Part shown: in pieces, positions 1 through 13,800 of the stretch | How positions within the stretch are numbered: position 1 is the first letter of the stretch | Layout of the letters: each line of letters starts with the position of its first letter | Assembly: GCA_946122785.1 (NCBI GenBank) | Contig: CAMGYJ010000003.1 | Location: forward strand, 6,112,032 to 6,176,031 | DNA from: Linum tenue | Taxonomy: Eukaryota > Streptophyta > Magnoliopsida > Malpighiales > Linaceae | Direction: 5' to 3' | Length of the DNA stretch: 64,000 nucleotides | Notes under the pieces: generated by a model | What the model saw: only the letters and a program-made list of their open reading frames with translations | Told to the model about the DNA's origin: nothing | Database searches by the model: none | Translations under genes and position numbers: made by a program

Positions 1-1
1 G

Positions 2-619
2 TGGATGCTCCAGGTGAACCCCAAAGAAGCCGTGGCGGTGAACTCCATCATGCAGCTCCACAAGCTATTGGGCCCGGGCTCGTCCGGCGACCCGGCCCGG
101 CCCGCGCCGATCGACGCGGTCCTAGGCTGGATCAGGTCGCTCAACCCGAAAATCATGACCGTCGTCGAGCAGGAATCGAACCACAACCAGCCGGCGTTTC
201 TCGACAGGTTCACCGAATCGCTGTACTACTACTCGACGATGTTCGATTCCCTCGACGCCTGCGCTCTCCAGCCGGAGAAGGCGCTGGCGGAGATGTACAT
301 TCAGAGGGAGATTTGCAACGTGGTGAGCTGCGAGGGGTCGGCCCGGCTCGAGCGGCACGAGCCGCTGGCCAATTGGAGGGAGCGGCTCACCCGAGCCGGG
401 TTCAGGCCGCTCCATTTGGGGTCCAACGCGTTCAAGCAGGCGAGCATGTTGCTGACTCTGTTCTCCGCCGAGGGATACTGCGTCGAGGAGAACGAAGGTT
501 GCTTGACTCTCGGTTGGCACAGCCGGCCGCTCATCGCCGCCTCGGCTTGGCACGCCGTGGCCGAAACCGCCGCCGGCGCCGTTTCCGATGTCCCGGTGGT
601 TGGTGGGGTTGTGCTGTAA
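2..619 (+). CDS. DELLA-type GRAS regulator, C-terminal part (5' truncated by window)
   Basis: Only the last ~205 residues are present; the reading frame is open from base 2 and ends at TAA 617-619. It begins in the second leucine-rich stretch ([12 protein letters not shown]), runs through the PFYRE region (VVEQESNHN, then [19 protein letters not shown], then [24 protein letters not shown]) and ends with the SAW region ([19 protein letters not shown]). This pattern is that of DELLA proteins (GAI/RGA class), nuclear repressors of gibberellin responses degraded after GA-GID1 binding. The DELLA motif itself would lie upstream of the window, so the assignment rests on the C-terminal half; another GRAS subfamily is less likely. 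The exon is GC-rich compared with the AT-rich DNA after it, and no intron is seen, as is usual for DELLA genes. Confidence 0.88.
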   Translation, partial: WMLQVNPKEAVAVNSIMQLHKLLGPGSSGDPARPAPIDAVLGWIRSLNPKIMTVVEQESNHNQPAFLDRFTESLYYYSTMFDSLDACALQPEKALAEMYIQREICNVVSCEGSARLERHEPLANWRERLTRAGFRPLHLGSNAFKQASMLLTLFSAEGYCVEENEGCLTLGWHSRPLIAASAWHAVAETAAGAVSDVPVVGGVVL

Positions 620-2322
620 AAAAAGACGTTGCGGGGGAAAGTGTTCGTTTTTGGGAAATTAGATATTTTTTTTCTTCTTTTTTTACTTCCCTTTTTCTTG
701 CAAAAGGGGGGGTTCGCTTAATTTTTGGTTCATCTACCGACCGCCATTGAAATCAAAAAACAATTCAATCATCCTTTGTGAGTTTAGTACAGCTACTGCC
801 AATTCAGTCCCAATTAGTGCTGGACTGTCGATCATACATGGCTCGGAAAAAATGGATTAAAACGACCATCGCGAACGAACGATAAAGCAGCTGACTTTCA
901 ACATAAAATGTCTAAAATTCGAGTCTCGACTATGTCGAAGTTAGTGTTCATTCCACACATCTGCAGCAGTCTATTTCTTTCCAAAAAAAAAAAAAAATGC
1001 AGCAGTCTATTGAAAATGGAGAGAATGGAATTACGAAGTCAATTGCTGGGCAATGGGATTCCCTTGGGCGGCAGCTTCAGCTTGGGGGACTTATTAGCAT
1101 TTGTATTTACGTCGATGTATTATTATTAGCAGTGGTATTATTGTATGATATATATGGTGATAGTGAAGTGGAGTGAGATGGACCCTATAAATAAATTTGT
1201 AAATGGGGGGAAATTAAAGGAGTTCCATCATCAACGTCGAGTTTTATATTGGTGGAATAGTTCTTCCTAATACTTCTTCAAATCATTGTTGTTGATGGGA
1301 TTTTTCCAGTCCGAAGGTTGCAATCCGGGGGAATTTAATGGGGGGGGGGGGGGGGGGGGGGGGTGTTTGGTTTCGGTCTATTCTTCCGTTCGACAGGGTA
1401 ATCAGATACATTCTATGATTCAAAGGTGTTTTGATTTGAGTAAGGAGCCGTAGAAAAATATTGAATAAATAATGAATGTTAAACCACGTAGCTAAATGTA
1501 TTGTCAACGAAAAAAAATCTAATTGTAACATTTGAAAGTCTGCACTAATTCATGATAACTTGTATCTAAATTGATTGTGAATACCGAAGACTTTGTTATA
1601 GGACGTCCAGAACATCCATTTTGTTAGGGACTCACACAATGCATCTCATCCGCTTGTTGATTTTCTAGTATGATGAATGAGACAATGAAAGGTTTTCCTT
1701 TCATGTAGGTTTTTACCTGACCACAGGCCCGACCAAGAGGGTGTGCCAAGCGGCCCTCCCGCACAGGACCGTCGATTAATAGGGGCCTCCACTTGGATCT
1801 GTTAGTTAACCTAATCGTATATGGTAGGTTGTATTTGTAGTGCATAATTAATTAATTGATTATGAGTATGATAATGAATTAATTATATTAATTAATATTA
1901 GTGTTAGCCATTGGTTACTTTTCTCATGTATATATACACTAGACACATATATATATACACACTATACATATCCTATTTGTTTTAAAAAGATAATAGAAGA
2001 AAAAATTAATGAAATAACTACGATAACAATTGAAATTATCCAATTGAGAATACGAAAATTAGAGGCATAATAGATAATTTTATTTTAAACAATGCTAGAA
2101 AGAAATTACATTTCAAATAGTTATGATATAAATATTTTAATTTATTATAATTAAAAATCAATTTGCGCCACATTTCAATTTTGGAACAGGGCTTCCACGA
2201 TCCATTGGACGGCCCTGCCTGACCACTTGCATTGTCACAGATCATCATATCCCGACTTCCTCATATTGTGCCAACATTACAACCCTCACATTTTGAAGAA
2301 CGGAACATTACCTTATGTGCCT
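620..2322. other. Intergenic DNA downstream of the DELLA gene
   Basis: This holds the DELLA 3' UTR and AT-rich DNA. The only notable feature is a 24-base G run at 1340-1363. The short open frames have no recognisable domains. Confidence 0.6.
1340..1363 (+). repeat. Poly-G run (24 G)
   Basis: An uninterrupted run of 24 G. It is a homopolymer prone to length change and to sequencing or assembly error, and could form stacked G structures. Confidence 0.9.
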
Positions 2323-2786
2323 AGTGATGGCAATTTCAACCCGCCCCGCGGGTATTACCCAACCTGACCTGTGATGGGGCGGGTATTATCCGACCCGCAA
2401 TAGGGTGGGGCGGGGCATGGGTATCTACTTCCGACCCGCCCTGCCCCGCCCCGACCCGTTCTAGACTCATTTTATCTCAATTTCTTACAATATCTATACA
2501 TATTTCTCCTATTTTGACTTTTCTTCAACTAGTTAGAGTCGATCTTTCAACTAGTTAGGCTCAATTATCCATTCTATTATCAATATTTTTCATTCTTAAA
2601 GTGTTTTTCCTACGTTTTATTGTAAAAAGTAAAATTTACTTGTATTTTTTTTGAACAACATGTAAGAGTGGGTCGACCCGCCCCGCCCCGTATCCGCGCG
2701 GGTTTTACCCGCCCTGACCCGTAGTAGCGTGGTGCGGGACATGGGAATTGAGGTACCCGCCCCACCCCGCCCCATTGCCATCACTA
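2323..2786. mobile_element. hAT-type MITE with 8-bp target-site duplication
   Basis: The ends are inverted repeats: TAGTGATGGCAAT at the left and ATTGCCATCACTA at the right. The element is flanked by the exact 8-bp direct repeat TATGTGCC (2315-2322 and 2787-2794), the length made by hAT transposases. Just inside each end lie GC-rich tracts built from GGGGCGGG-like words, while the centre is AT-rich. There is no coding capacity, so it is non-autonomous. Confidence 0.85.
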
Positions 2787-2794
2787 TATGTGCC

Positions 2795-5700
2795 CTCAAA
2801 ACTTCCTATTGAGATAACAAGGATGAGTTCAACAACGAAATATCTCCATCAACACTATCAAATACCATAATATCAAATACTATGTCAAAAAACCAAATCT
2901 CTTTGGGATTATCTACAGAACCCGAGAAGGTATCCGAGGAATATCATCAGGGTGTCCTTCCCAACTCCCAATCTCCAACTGTAGGATAAGGCAAGTGTGT
3001 GTATGAAATCGACTGGTGAAAGAAAGACTAGGTAGACACAGTTACATGGGAAGAGAGAAAGGGACGGGGATGAGTTGTAACGGGGGTGGTGGGGGTGGAA
3101 ACGGGGTGGCAAGTAGTAGTACTATACCATGTGGGCATGGACCAAAATTGCCAAGCGAAGAAGTGCTAAGGCAGGGAATTGAGAGAAACGGGACCCTCTT
3201 GCCCTTTTTTCCAGTGGGGTTTGGCCCCTCCCGTAATAATGAAGGAGAAGGGGTGAGAGAGATGGTGAGCTCTGTTTTTGTGAAAGAGAGATGATGGAAA
3301 GGAAAAAACAGAGTGCCCCCAATGGAAAGAAAGGTGTTGGTCACATGACACATCTGTCCGACTGTTCCCTCCAATCTATCTCTCTTCTCTTTTTTTAACC
3401 CTTTGATGCAAAACCACATAGTTCATCATATAGCTTTGCCTTGTCCTCTCTCTCGAGTGATTGTTGTGGTATGGAAATTTCGAATTACGGATCGTTGAGT
3501 CATTCGCCTCGTCGATCCTGGCTTCAGTGAGCATTGGGACTTTGGTCGTGTAGTCACGATTCAACTAGAACCCCGCATTTTCGTGTTGTTTTGTCATCTG
3601 GATCTCCTGGACCTCTGAGAAGCCATGATACGATGACTATTGTGAAGTGTACAGAGAGGGAGAAATGATGGATAATGGGCATGCAAGACCGAATTCAATG
3701 TTGATCCAATCCTTGATTCTAAGAATGTTTTCACTATTGGATCGTGATTCCCATGAGTTTGATATGATTCGAACCGGACCTGACCATTGAACACTCCTAC
3801 TCGTGAAGTTACTTTTTTCTTACACTTTGACCATGATTTTTATGGATGGACGAGTCACGGTCACAAGTATGAGTGTGTGAGTTAGTGAGGGGACTTGTTG
3901 GAGTGGTGGAGTTTGGGCCAAAAGAAGTGATGAGTAGGGAACATAGCCCCTTTCCTTGCTAACACAAAATAGATAGGAGTACTGAGTGAGTCAGACGCCC
4001 AATTTTAGCAACATTACGAACTCACTCACTCGGCCCATCTTTATTCACGCAACTCTCTAAGACCCCACTCCAACACTTTCCTCTCATTCCTCTGTCCCCT
4101 TGCAACTTGGTGGTAGATCACTAGATTCCATTTCGAAGCCTTTAGGGTTGCAGATGATTGTGCATTATGTTGTTCAAGAGATTAAGAGGGTGGATTTAGG
4201 TGATTATTGAGTTGGTTTGGTGGATTTGAGATGATGGATTTTATGGTGTTTGAAGTTGGAGAGGAATTTTTTCTGGCAATGAGAATGTAACTTAAATGAT
4301 TGAGGTGTTGGACTCATCTTAGCGAGATTTGAGGTTTGAATCTATCTTCCAACCAAGTATTATCTTATAGACACACTTTTGTTCCCCTTCTTGTGAAGAA
4401 ATTGTTAAAGTACCATTTTCCACCCTTCTATTTAAGCTCTCTTGTTTCCGTTACTTCTACTCTATGTTGCGCGCTCTCTTCTTAAGAGATTTTGATTGTC
4501 TAGTTGAAATTACTGCGGCGGATACAAAACATTACAGTGATTCAACTAGAACGAGATCAAATGTGTTTTATGAAATCTGGAGAGAAATTGAGGTCATGTT
4601 TTAGGGGTCTCTAGCCTCTTACTTTGTGTGCCTAGTTTGATATGTTAACTGAGGTGGTAATCTTGATAATCGATTTTTTTACACTTCAACTTAGATCATC
4701 TGCATTGGCCACTACCTCATTCTCCTGGTCTTCTGAGAAGCATACCATCGTCGCGCGGCTAGCTTCCAAGCTCTTTTGGCAACAAATCCAGGCAACTAAC
4801 TCGCACCTTCGATAATCCTTCATTCTTGTACGCTACGATGACAGTTTGGGTGCAACATATCTCAAATTCAATCCGATCTTTCACTCTCGCATGAAACATA
4901 TAGTTATGGATCACCACTTCATGATCTACAACCGAACCGCGAGAAGTTTCTGTTCATCTAGACCACATCACATCTCAACTCGTTAGAATTTGTAACTCTT
5001 GAGGTTAATCAACCGTCCTAGGCAGACCGGCGAGGACCATGACCGTGAAATGGATGTTGCTTTCGCCTGACTATTTATTGCACATGTTGACAGTGATTAC
5101 ACCAATATAATTTTCTCCCCCTCTTAACTTGTTTTTTAAGTTCGTTTAAGTTACCATTTTACTATTTTTCTTCTTCCCTCTTAAAAAATTCGCTCTAGAA
5201 AATGTCGCTTTGAAAATGATGTTCAATTCTTAAATAATAATAATTTTCTTGAATAATTGTAGTTGTGAGAATGATATTTGTGGTGATTAAATATTTTTAA
5301 AACCCTAGTCATGGAAGGCTAAACAACTTGCCAACTTGGTATCCTGCAAAAACAATCCCAAGAGGATGCCATCCACCAACACCTACCATAATTAAAATAA
5401 GTTTTGAGACATTTTTTGTTATCGAAGTTAACTTGACCCATAATTGGCTCATAATTATTGAACCTCAACAACAATTATTATCTCAAGTAATGTATTTTAC
5501 TATTTTAGTTAGGTCAATGCAAATTCCCAACTTACCATTCATGCATGAATAAACAAAAAATATTCCAACTACCTGTCGTTCATATCAGCCATTATTGGAC
5601 ATATCGAGTTCGGAGCATCGATCTAAGGGCTCACACATATCCAATTTGATGTTTAATTCACGGAACTGGCATACACGCATAGTGATCTTATTTTATTAGA

Positions 5701-8700
5701 AATTTTGCAATTTGGTTGGTTGAATTGATGTGTAGAAGGTTTATCAATACAAAACCAAGTTTCTCATATATGAGGTGGCCATTGATCATAATGAGTTTTG
5801 TGCTTTCATGAGCTACAAAGGTTTTTTTGCAATTCGGATTATGAAAGTGTTATGACATCACCCTATTCTATAATGACCAATATTAAAAATATATTTGGCA
5901 GATGTCTTTGAAGATATAAAGAAGAAAACGGAAGAAAGAAGAGATCCGAAAAAGCTAATTTTATTCTGATGATATCATGTTAGATTCACATATCTAATCT
6001 GAGAAAAAAATCGGAGAAAGAATTTTATTAGAATACAAATCAATAAGGAAAATAGTAAAATGGAATTTAATTAGTGACGAAATGAATCCGACCAATGGGT
6101 CGGTGATAACTAAATTAAGATATTCCGAATTCAAAACTCGGAAGTAAAAGTTTTCTTGACCTCCAATGCCAAGTTTTTCTTGCCTGAATACAAGGGAAAT
6201 TATGGATATTTTGTGACAGAAGTGTTAAAATAGGAGTTCGAAAAACACCAACGTATAACTTCTTTTTGAATTTGTTTCAATTAATATCAACCCAACTTAA
6301 TTAACCACCCTTTAGAACATGTAAAAATTCAAAATTAGTCAAACAAACCATCATTTTCTAAATTCAATATTTATTCCTACATCCTTTTCACTGCCGTGAC
6401 TCGTGAAGTGAAAATCTATGATTTAGAAGTCTTGGAAAATTGAAAATCTCCTCAACCACAGAATAGATAGAAGTAGAACTCAAAATCTCAATCTTGATTA
6501 GTCGCTTATTTCTCTTCTCTAGCTAGCTCCTTAGTCAAATTCACAGATTACCCATCAATCTATTCCAACAGATGCTTATGCTCCCACCATTATTAATCGA
6601 TTTGCATGTTTCCCCCTACTGATAGCGCCAGTTATCATCAAAATATTACTGATCCATCAAGGGTTCTTAATTATTTGTCACCTCATCACTAAACTAACCA
6701 AACATATAGCCAATATGGTGCTTACATCAACTTCTTTTGTGACAGAAACCTCTGTACTAGACTTGGACGTGTTGGGACCAATTATTGTAAAATCGTATCG
6801 GAGGTTGTATCGAAAAACTCACCGGTATGGTATTTTATGTTGAAATCGTGATTTAAAAAAATTTCACGAGTTTTATCCCCCATTAGCTTTTATTAGTGGA
6901 ATGTTTATTATGATGATAAGTAGTCTATTAGGAAAATTGCTATGGTTGTCGTTTAATCGTTTGAATACCTCTAAATACTGCCTATCCATTTAGCATCCGG
7001 TAGCAGATTTTTCTACTGTACAATCCCCCCTGGTTGTGACATGACATGGCACTTCATTGCATACGGTTATTATGACCACCAGACAAATTTACTAAAACGA
7101 ATGATCCAATGCTGTGCTACATCAACTTCTTTTGCGACAAAAATCCATGTGCAAGACTTGGACGCAAAACGTAATTAGGTAGCATTTGTGACAAGACGCG
7201 AGGTACTTCAATGTATACGTTCGAGGCTATTCCTATTCTTGTGATTATTCGGCCAAATTTATGAAAATGGACGATCCAAACACACAACGAGATTCTCCTA
7301 TCACCCACTAAAAGAGTTAAAAAAAAAAAAAAAGGAGGATCACAATCTAAATGACACCATACCAAATTCCATGTCTCAACAGAGGCTGGCGAGCTACCCG
7401 TCATTCATGGTACGATCTATCAACACGAGAGACCCACCACATCATCAAAAGTAAATTTCAAAATCCCTTTTGACTCAAATACCCAAAAGGAGAAAAAAAG
7501 TTGATCGAATTTTGTTGCTCCCCCCATTTCAATAATGAATGATGATACGTGGGTTTTGACAGGAGGAGGGACATGATGAGAAACCAAACGGCGACATAAT
7601 TGACATGGTAACAGTAGTAGTGTACAAAATTATAAAGGGGGGGAGCTTACTAAGTAAGAGACTAGAGTGGAAAAGAAAGGACGTAAAGACTCTGTGTTTG
7701 CTCATTTTTTCTTTTCCACCACAGTGCACCATAAAAATCGATATGTGATCCTCCACCATACAAAATTTGCTTGTTTTGGTTCATCATCAGAGGATTCCCG
7801 ACGATCTCTTTTTGGGTTGAAAAGGGTAAGGCAATCAGTGCCCTGGCAGCAGGCCTTGCAGTAAAAAAAAAAGACACACAGAATCATCTCTGATTCTTGA
7901 ACCCATCTTTTAACAGTGTTGATCATAAATTATTCATTACCCTCCATAGTATTTCTTGGTGCAGCAGAATACACAACATTCGACCAAGAATTGAAGTCTC
8001 CTACTCCGGTCCTAATGAATTCCAACTAATGGTGAAAGAGGGTCAAACCCAACTTTGACTCCAGAACTATCCTAAAATACCTGGGTTGGGCTCTGTCGGT
8101 CAAACTATAAACTTCGTTCGGTCCGGCCATATTTCTCTTTGACCCTGTCCCACTCGTTTGGGACGAGCAGAGGCAAGTTTATGGGTCGGTCCAAATCAAC
8201 AAATTGATATTCAGAAAATTACATTTTGATATCCAAATTTATTTTTCATACAACTTTTAGTACCTATACTTTATCTTTTTACAAATAGGTCAAAAAATTT
8301 TGGTGCCAAAATTAAATTTTAGTACCTTTATATTTTTAGACGTCATTATAGTGCCTAAACTTTTGAAAAACTACAAACAAGTACAATCTTTTGGTACGAG
8401 AAATTTTTAAAAAACTAGTTGTTGCTATGGGTCATAGGGCCAAAAGCAACCTACCCGACCTCTACAGGACCAAAAGATAATTCGACTCTAAGCTGACTTT
8501 ATAGACACATTGACCTAGCACAACCCTCGGGACCAGGCTTGATCAGTAGGTATCTAAGGCCATGCTTAATTACACCCCTACCTCCAGCATTAACCGTTAC
8601 ACACAATTTGTTGTCTTATTTGTTGATATGAATTGAAGACCGATTATCTGTCGCGTGACTGGAAGTTACGGTACTGTATGAGCTTATTCACACTTATCTT

Positions 8701-10041
8701 ACTGTTTTGGGGCCTGATGTGCAACCTTTTGCTTTCAAGGAGTTAGGCAGTCCGGAGTGCTATAGCCTATACATATACAGTCTCTGTAATCTATATATTC
8801 TTGAGTATAGTAAAACAAGTCTCTCATGTCCCGTGAATTAGCTAATACATATCATACTATAATCAGCGGATTACAACACAACATATGTAATTACACATCC
8901 CAGGCATGCATGGAGCTGACTGTTCATTTGCATTGTTGTTGGGAGGGGAGGGTAAGATATGATTAGAAACAGTGAGCTGAACTGATGATTCGATCGATCT
9001 CCCACCTGATTCCCTGCTGATCAATGCCGCTGTAGTGCTCTAGTACTCTCGTGGGTATGTCACTTCATCAGCACTCTCCTTTTCTTTCCAACAGCAAAAT
9101 TAAAGAATCTCACATTTCCTCATCACTTTTCTGTTCCAGTTGCCTGGTGGTGGTGGGATAGTACGTAAAAAGGGACACAGTTTCTCAGCAATACAACTGT
9201 GCCGACTGCTGAGGAGAGAGACTGTTCCGCCGTTGGATGTGCAAAAAACACTTCTCAGGGCCGTCGGATGATCGACGACGACACTTTCATTCTCATAAAT
9301 GCTATGATATGAAGTGTGTTTCCAAGATTGGATGCATCTCACGACCGAGACTATACATTTGCACTCATGTTACTAAAAACTTCTTTTCAGCCATGCAACT
9401 TTATCAATTTTACAAAAAATTGTTGATCCTATAGGTGATTTCAAGGTGTGAGATTACCATGTGGCTCATTGCTTCTTTAAGTTGATGTAGCTTCGATTGT
9501 CTACCATTTTTAGTATGAGACGATTATACCTCTTATATTATTAAAGACTTCACAACGCACGTGAAGAATTAATTCCAATAAATAATTCGAGTAGAGATGA
9601 AAAGAAATATCAGTTCATCCGACGATTACAATGTCAGTGTATCACGATTCAACTACTCACTTACTTTCCCCACATGATGTTGGGACCTAGCAATTAGGGT
9701 GGGAAACGGTGCGGTCTGTTCCAGATCAGACTGTATATACGGTTTATGGTCCAGACCGAGAGGTTGAAGTATAGAAAACAGACCAAACCACATATTATAT
9801 GGTCCGGTCCAGACCACGTCTGTGCGGTCTGGTCTGGTCCAGATAGACCACACTCAACTAAAAAATGAATAATTTGTTTAGTCAACCACACAAAAAATTG
9901 AACCAATAACGAAGAAAAATAATTGTTATTTGCCTTAAAACATTAATCCTAACATGCATGAATAATTTTGATACCCTAAATCTTAGTACGTAACAAAGAT
10001 ACAAAGTAAAAGCATCCCAACTTGCACCATAATGTCATATG
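2795..10041. other. Long intergenic region without a supported gene
   Basis: About 7.2 kb of mostly AT-rich DNA. Open frames are short, unrelated to any family I recognise and often arise from low-complexity runs (for example 3042-3419). A GGTCTGGTC-rich palindromic tract at about 9698-9850, following the words TAGGGTGGGAAACGG, looks like a decayed MITE end. A similar tract occurs near 16970-17170. Confidence 0.5.
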
Positions 10042-10333
10042 TGTTAGAGAGTGGTATAAGATCCAGCAGAATCTTCTCCCAACAACTCGAGTTATTGGGA
10101 TCAACTGGTTTTTGACATGGTATCAGAGCCTAGAACCGAAAGGTCATGTGTTCGAATCTCCACGACCCCCCAATATTAACCGTTGTCTTTCAAGCACATG
10201 GTATGGTGGGCCTGTGCAAACTTCAAGCCCATGGGTTGACTTTCGTTTGAGGGGGCGTGTTAGAGAGTGGTATAAGATCCAGCAGAACCTTCTCCCAACA
10301 ACTCGAGTTATTGGGATCAACTGGTTCTTGACA
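10042..10333 (+). mobile_element. TRIM retrotransposon, complete, 292 bp
   Basis: This is a terminal-repeat retrotransposon in miniature. Two 76-bp direct terminal repeats (10042-10117 and 10258-10333) start TGTTAG and end TTGACA; by eye they differ at two positions. Immediately after the first repeat is a primer-binding site, TGGTATCAGAGC (10118-10129), matching the 3' end of plant initiator-Met tRNA. A polypurine tract (GAGGGGGCG, 10249-10257) abuts the second repeat. The whole is flanked by the exact 5-bp duplication ATATG (10037-10041 and 10334-10338). It encodes nothing and must have been mobilised by another element's proteins. Confidence 0.93.
10118..10129 (+). promoter_or_regulatory. 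TRIM primer-binding site for tRNA-iMet
   Basis: TGGTATCAGAGC directly follows the left terminal repeat. It is the standard complement of the plant initiator-methionine tRNA 3' end, where reverse transcription of LTR elements is primed. Confidence 0.88.
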
Positions 10334-10806
10334 ATATGGAGATACGATGATCTCTACTCTATGGTTAAACTAGCGCAGGGCCCGGCCCGTTGGGCGGGTA
10401 AACTAAACATAAGCGGCGCATTTGACAAACGTTGGAACATGAAATCAAATGAAAACGAATTCATTTTTTGGTCAATTTAAGTTTCAAATTGTTCAGTTAA
10501 AATGTTTAGACGAATATATGAAATTTAATAAGTGGGCTGTAATATTTGGAACATAATAATAAGCATCACATTGGTAAAAACCACAGGAGATAGATGGAGC
10601 AGCCAAGTAATAATCTATTCGGGGAAAGAGTTCAACATTCATAATTGGAACAACTATACAGAAATTATCTTTGAATTAAAACATATAGTCCATTGCTAGG
10701 GAAATTGCCTTAACAAAAATAAATAGCCAAACATGACGCCTAACAGTTGTCCATAAAAAATATAAACTGTAATCATAAGTTAAACCTGAATTGAAGTTCA
10801 TATAAA

Positions 10807-13800
10807 TCAATCAAATATTTCTGGGAATACTATGTTCACCATTGAAGTGCCTTCCTCTCCATTCTCATTGCCACTCAAAATCTTCAATCCTTGCCTTGTA
10901 GTAACTCTTGACAATGCAACATATAGCTGACCATGACTAAAAACTTGTCTTTGAAGACATAAACCAACATTGGCTAGTGTTTGACCCTGACTTTTGTTAA
11001 TAGTCATGGCAAAACAAAGAGCCACAGGGTATTGCCTTCTAATGAGGGTGAAATTAAGACTCTTGTAATGGGTTGATAATGTCAATCTGGGAAGGAAGAC
11101 GCGATCACCGATATTGGTACCTGTCAAAATCTCCACCTCAATGAACCATTTACCCAAAGTCTTCACAACCATTCTAGTACCATTACAAAGGCCAACAGTT
11201 TGATCCATATTCCGTAATAGAATGACTGGACACCCAACTTTTAGTTCCAACTGATGGTCTGGAAAGTTTCCAATCCTGAGGTTGTTCAAAAACTCGGTTG
11301 AATAATCAGCATCCACAACTCCCTCCTTCCCAGGGTCCATCTCAATAGAATCTGCGCTGTAATATACCACTGCATCTCCTGGGAATTGACTTAGAATATA
11401 CTCATTCACTGCAGAAACCATATCATGGTGTGGAGCCAAGATAGCTCGATTGACTAAATAATTATGATCTCCTGCATGACTACTAATATCACTGTATATA
11501 GAGGCGACAATATCAATGACAGGATCACTCTGTCGAGGAATTACTAATTCCTGAGGTATGCGAATCAAAGACTCACCAAACACATCTGAATCTACTCCGT
11601 CTCCTACTTGCAAGAGCCAGTTCTGGAAAGTAGTTATCTCAACAGTTTCCTCCGGAGAGCAATTAGATCGTGCTAGCCGCATATTTTCAACTAACTTAAT
11701 TACCCTCAAATGGGGCCAAAGGTAGGACCTCTTTATAGATGAGTTCACAATATCACCTCGTGAAGCTTTCAATACTATAGGCAAAGTTTGCCGGAAATCT
11801 CCTCCAAAAACAACTGTAAGACCTCCAAAGGGCTTACCCTGACTGTTTTCATACCGAAACCGCAAAATATCCCGCAATGATTTATCTACAGCTTCCACTG
11901 CATGCTTGTGTGACATAACAACTTCATCCCAAATAATCAATGAAGCACGCTGAATGAGCTCTGCTAATTCACTACCCTGGTCAATATGACATGTCGATCT
12001 ACCATCAAGGTCTACTGGAATGTGAAATCGAGAATGAGCTGTTCGACCCCCATCCATTAAAAGGGCCGCAATCCCAGAAGAAGCTACACATAGAACAATC
12101 TTATTTTCCGATCGCAATTTCAAGCAAATGACTTTCCATAAGAAGGTCTTTCCTGTCCCACCACATCCATCAATAAAGAATGCATTTCCCTTATCTGCAT
12201 ACACTGATTCAGTAATTTCATCAAAAGCTTTTTTTTTGTTGGGAATTGAGCTTGGAAATCATACCTTCAAATTGCTCACGAAGACTTGCAACATTGTAAT
12301 TAAGTTCTGCAGTGATCAATCGATTAGATGAAGATGACATGTTACCAGTATCGATAACTGGTAATCCAGGAAAATCAGATAGAGTTTTGCAATTTCTTGC
12401 AAGCAATTTATCTATCTCCAGCAAACAACATTCCTGTAACTGGAGATCAGACATTTCTAAAGTAGGCATATTTAGTTCCTTCCGACGGGCATACAAAATA
12501 TCATCAGATAACAGTGCCCAATTCCGCTCCCATAGTTTCCCAATGTCTGAAACTTGACAGAGGCTGATGATAGTAACAAATAAAGTTCTAAGCTTTTTAC
12601 CGGATGCCCAAAGAGCCGCTTCGGCCAAACAGTCATTCCATTCATTATCTTCTGCCAATAGACCATGCGCATAACATGCTTCCTTAAAAGATTTATGCAA
12701 AACTCCATTCACTGTCCTGATGTCCTCAAAACTTTGAGCACCACGAACAATATGTAGAAGCATACGCAGATAGAACCTATCATTTGTAGGCGAAGGATGA
12801 CAATAATACAACCGCCCAATACTGAACATGGATTTCCTCTTGTGCCACGCCTGCTTTGTTTTATCCCAAACATAATGTTGCGGAAATTCTACAAATGTAT
12901 ATTTCCTTGCTTCTGGAAATAACTTATTCATTTTCATCCATTCCAACAGCATAGAGGTTTGAGCACGCTTAGACTGGAGCACACCTTGAGGATTTGAATG
13001 CTGCCTTGAGACAACTACATTCTGCCCAGGAAGATGATAAGACATGCGCAACACTGATGGGTACTGTGAGTAGACATCAAACTTGAACAACCTCCAGCAT
13101 GCTTCACCAGATGTGATATACCGACAATCAAGATATGCTTTTATCTCATCAACCCGTGGTGTGGGATTTGAACTTGATGCACCAGATTCAATTCCAGTAT
13201 TAGTTTCATTGTCAACTAATGAAGCTTTTGCTCGATCTTGTGGTTTGTTGATATACTTGAACAAATATTTGATTGCCCTACCATGTCAAACAAAAATTGG
13301 ACACAACAAAACTAATGAGTAGTAATGCAACAACCAAACTGATACGTTTAAACCAATAAAAAAAACACACCAAAAGCTACCAAATTTGGCACTTTCCATG
13401 GAAGGGAATAAAAAAGTAGTGTCGAGCATAAATATTATATGTGGTATGAAAAAGATACCTGGATTTATTGCAGAACTCAACATTTATATGTGCATCAAAT
13501 CGCAATAATAAATAGCGATTGTACGGCACGACAAAACGATTGTCCAATGACACAGAGTTAACTTTAAAAGATATTCCACTGTCACGTCGTCGATACTTGG
13601 CAAAACCATTATCATCAATCGTCGTTTGCTCACAAAACGGCTTTGGAAAATGTTTAGTACACACACCACCTTCTGTGCAAGGAGCATTACGGCCCAAAAG
13701 ACCACATGGACCATGCAGCATAAAAGCAGTTACATCCCTATAGCCTTCTGGATCAATATCAGAGTTTGGAATTTCTGCGGATATGACGGAATCAATGGCC

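Noticed and set aside
1..750. 249-codon frame overlapping the DELLA fragment
   Set aside because: It is a shadow in another frame of GC-rich coding DNA; the overlapping frame has clear GRAS motifs.
3042..3419. 125-codon minus-strand frame
   Set aside because: Low-complexity Pro/Ser/Phe composition, overlapping frames of similar length and no domain.
10022..10480. 152-codon frame with an internal repeat
   Set aside because: The repetition comes from the two terminal repeats of the TRIM element, not from a protein.
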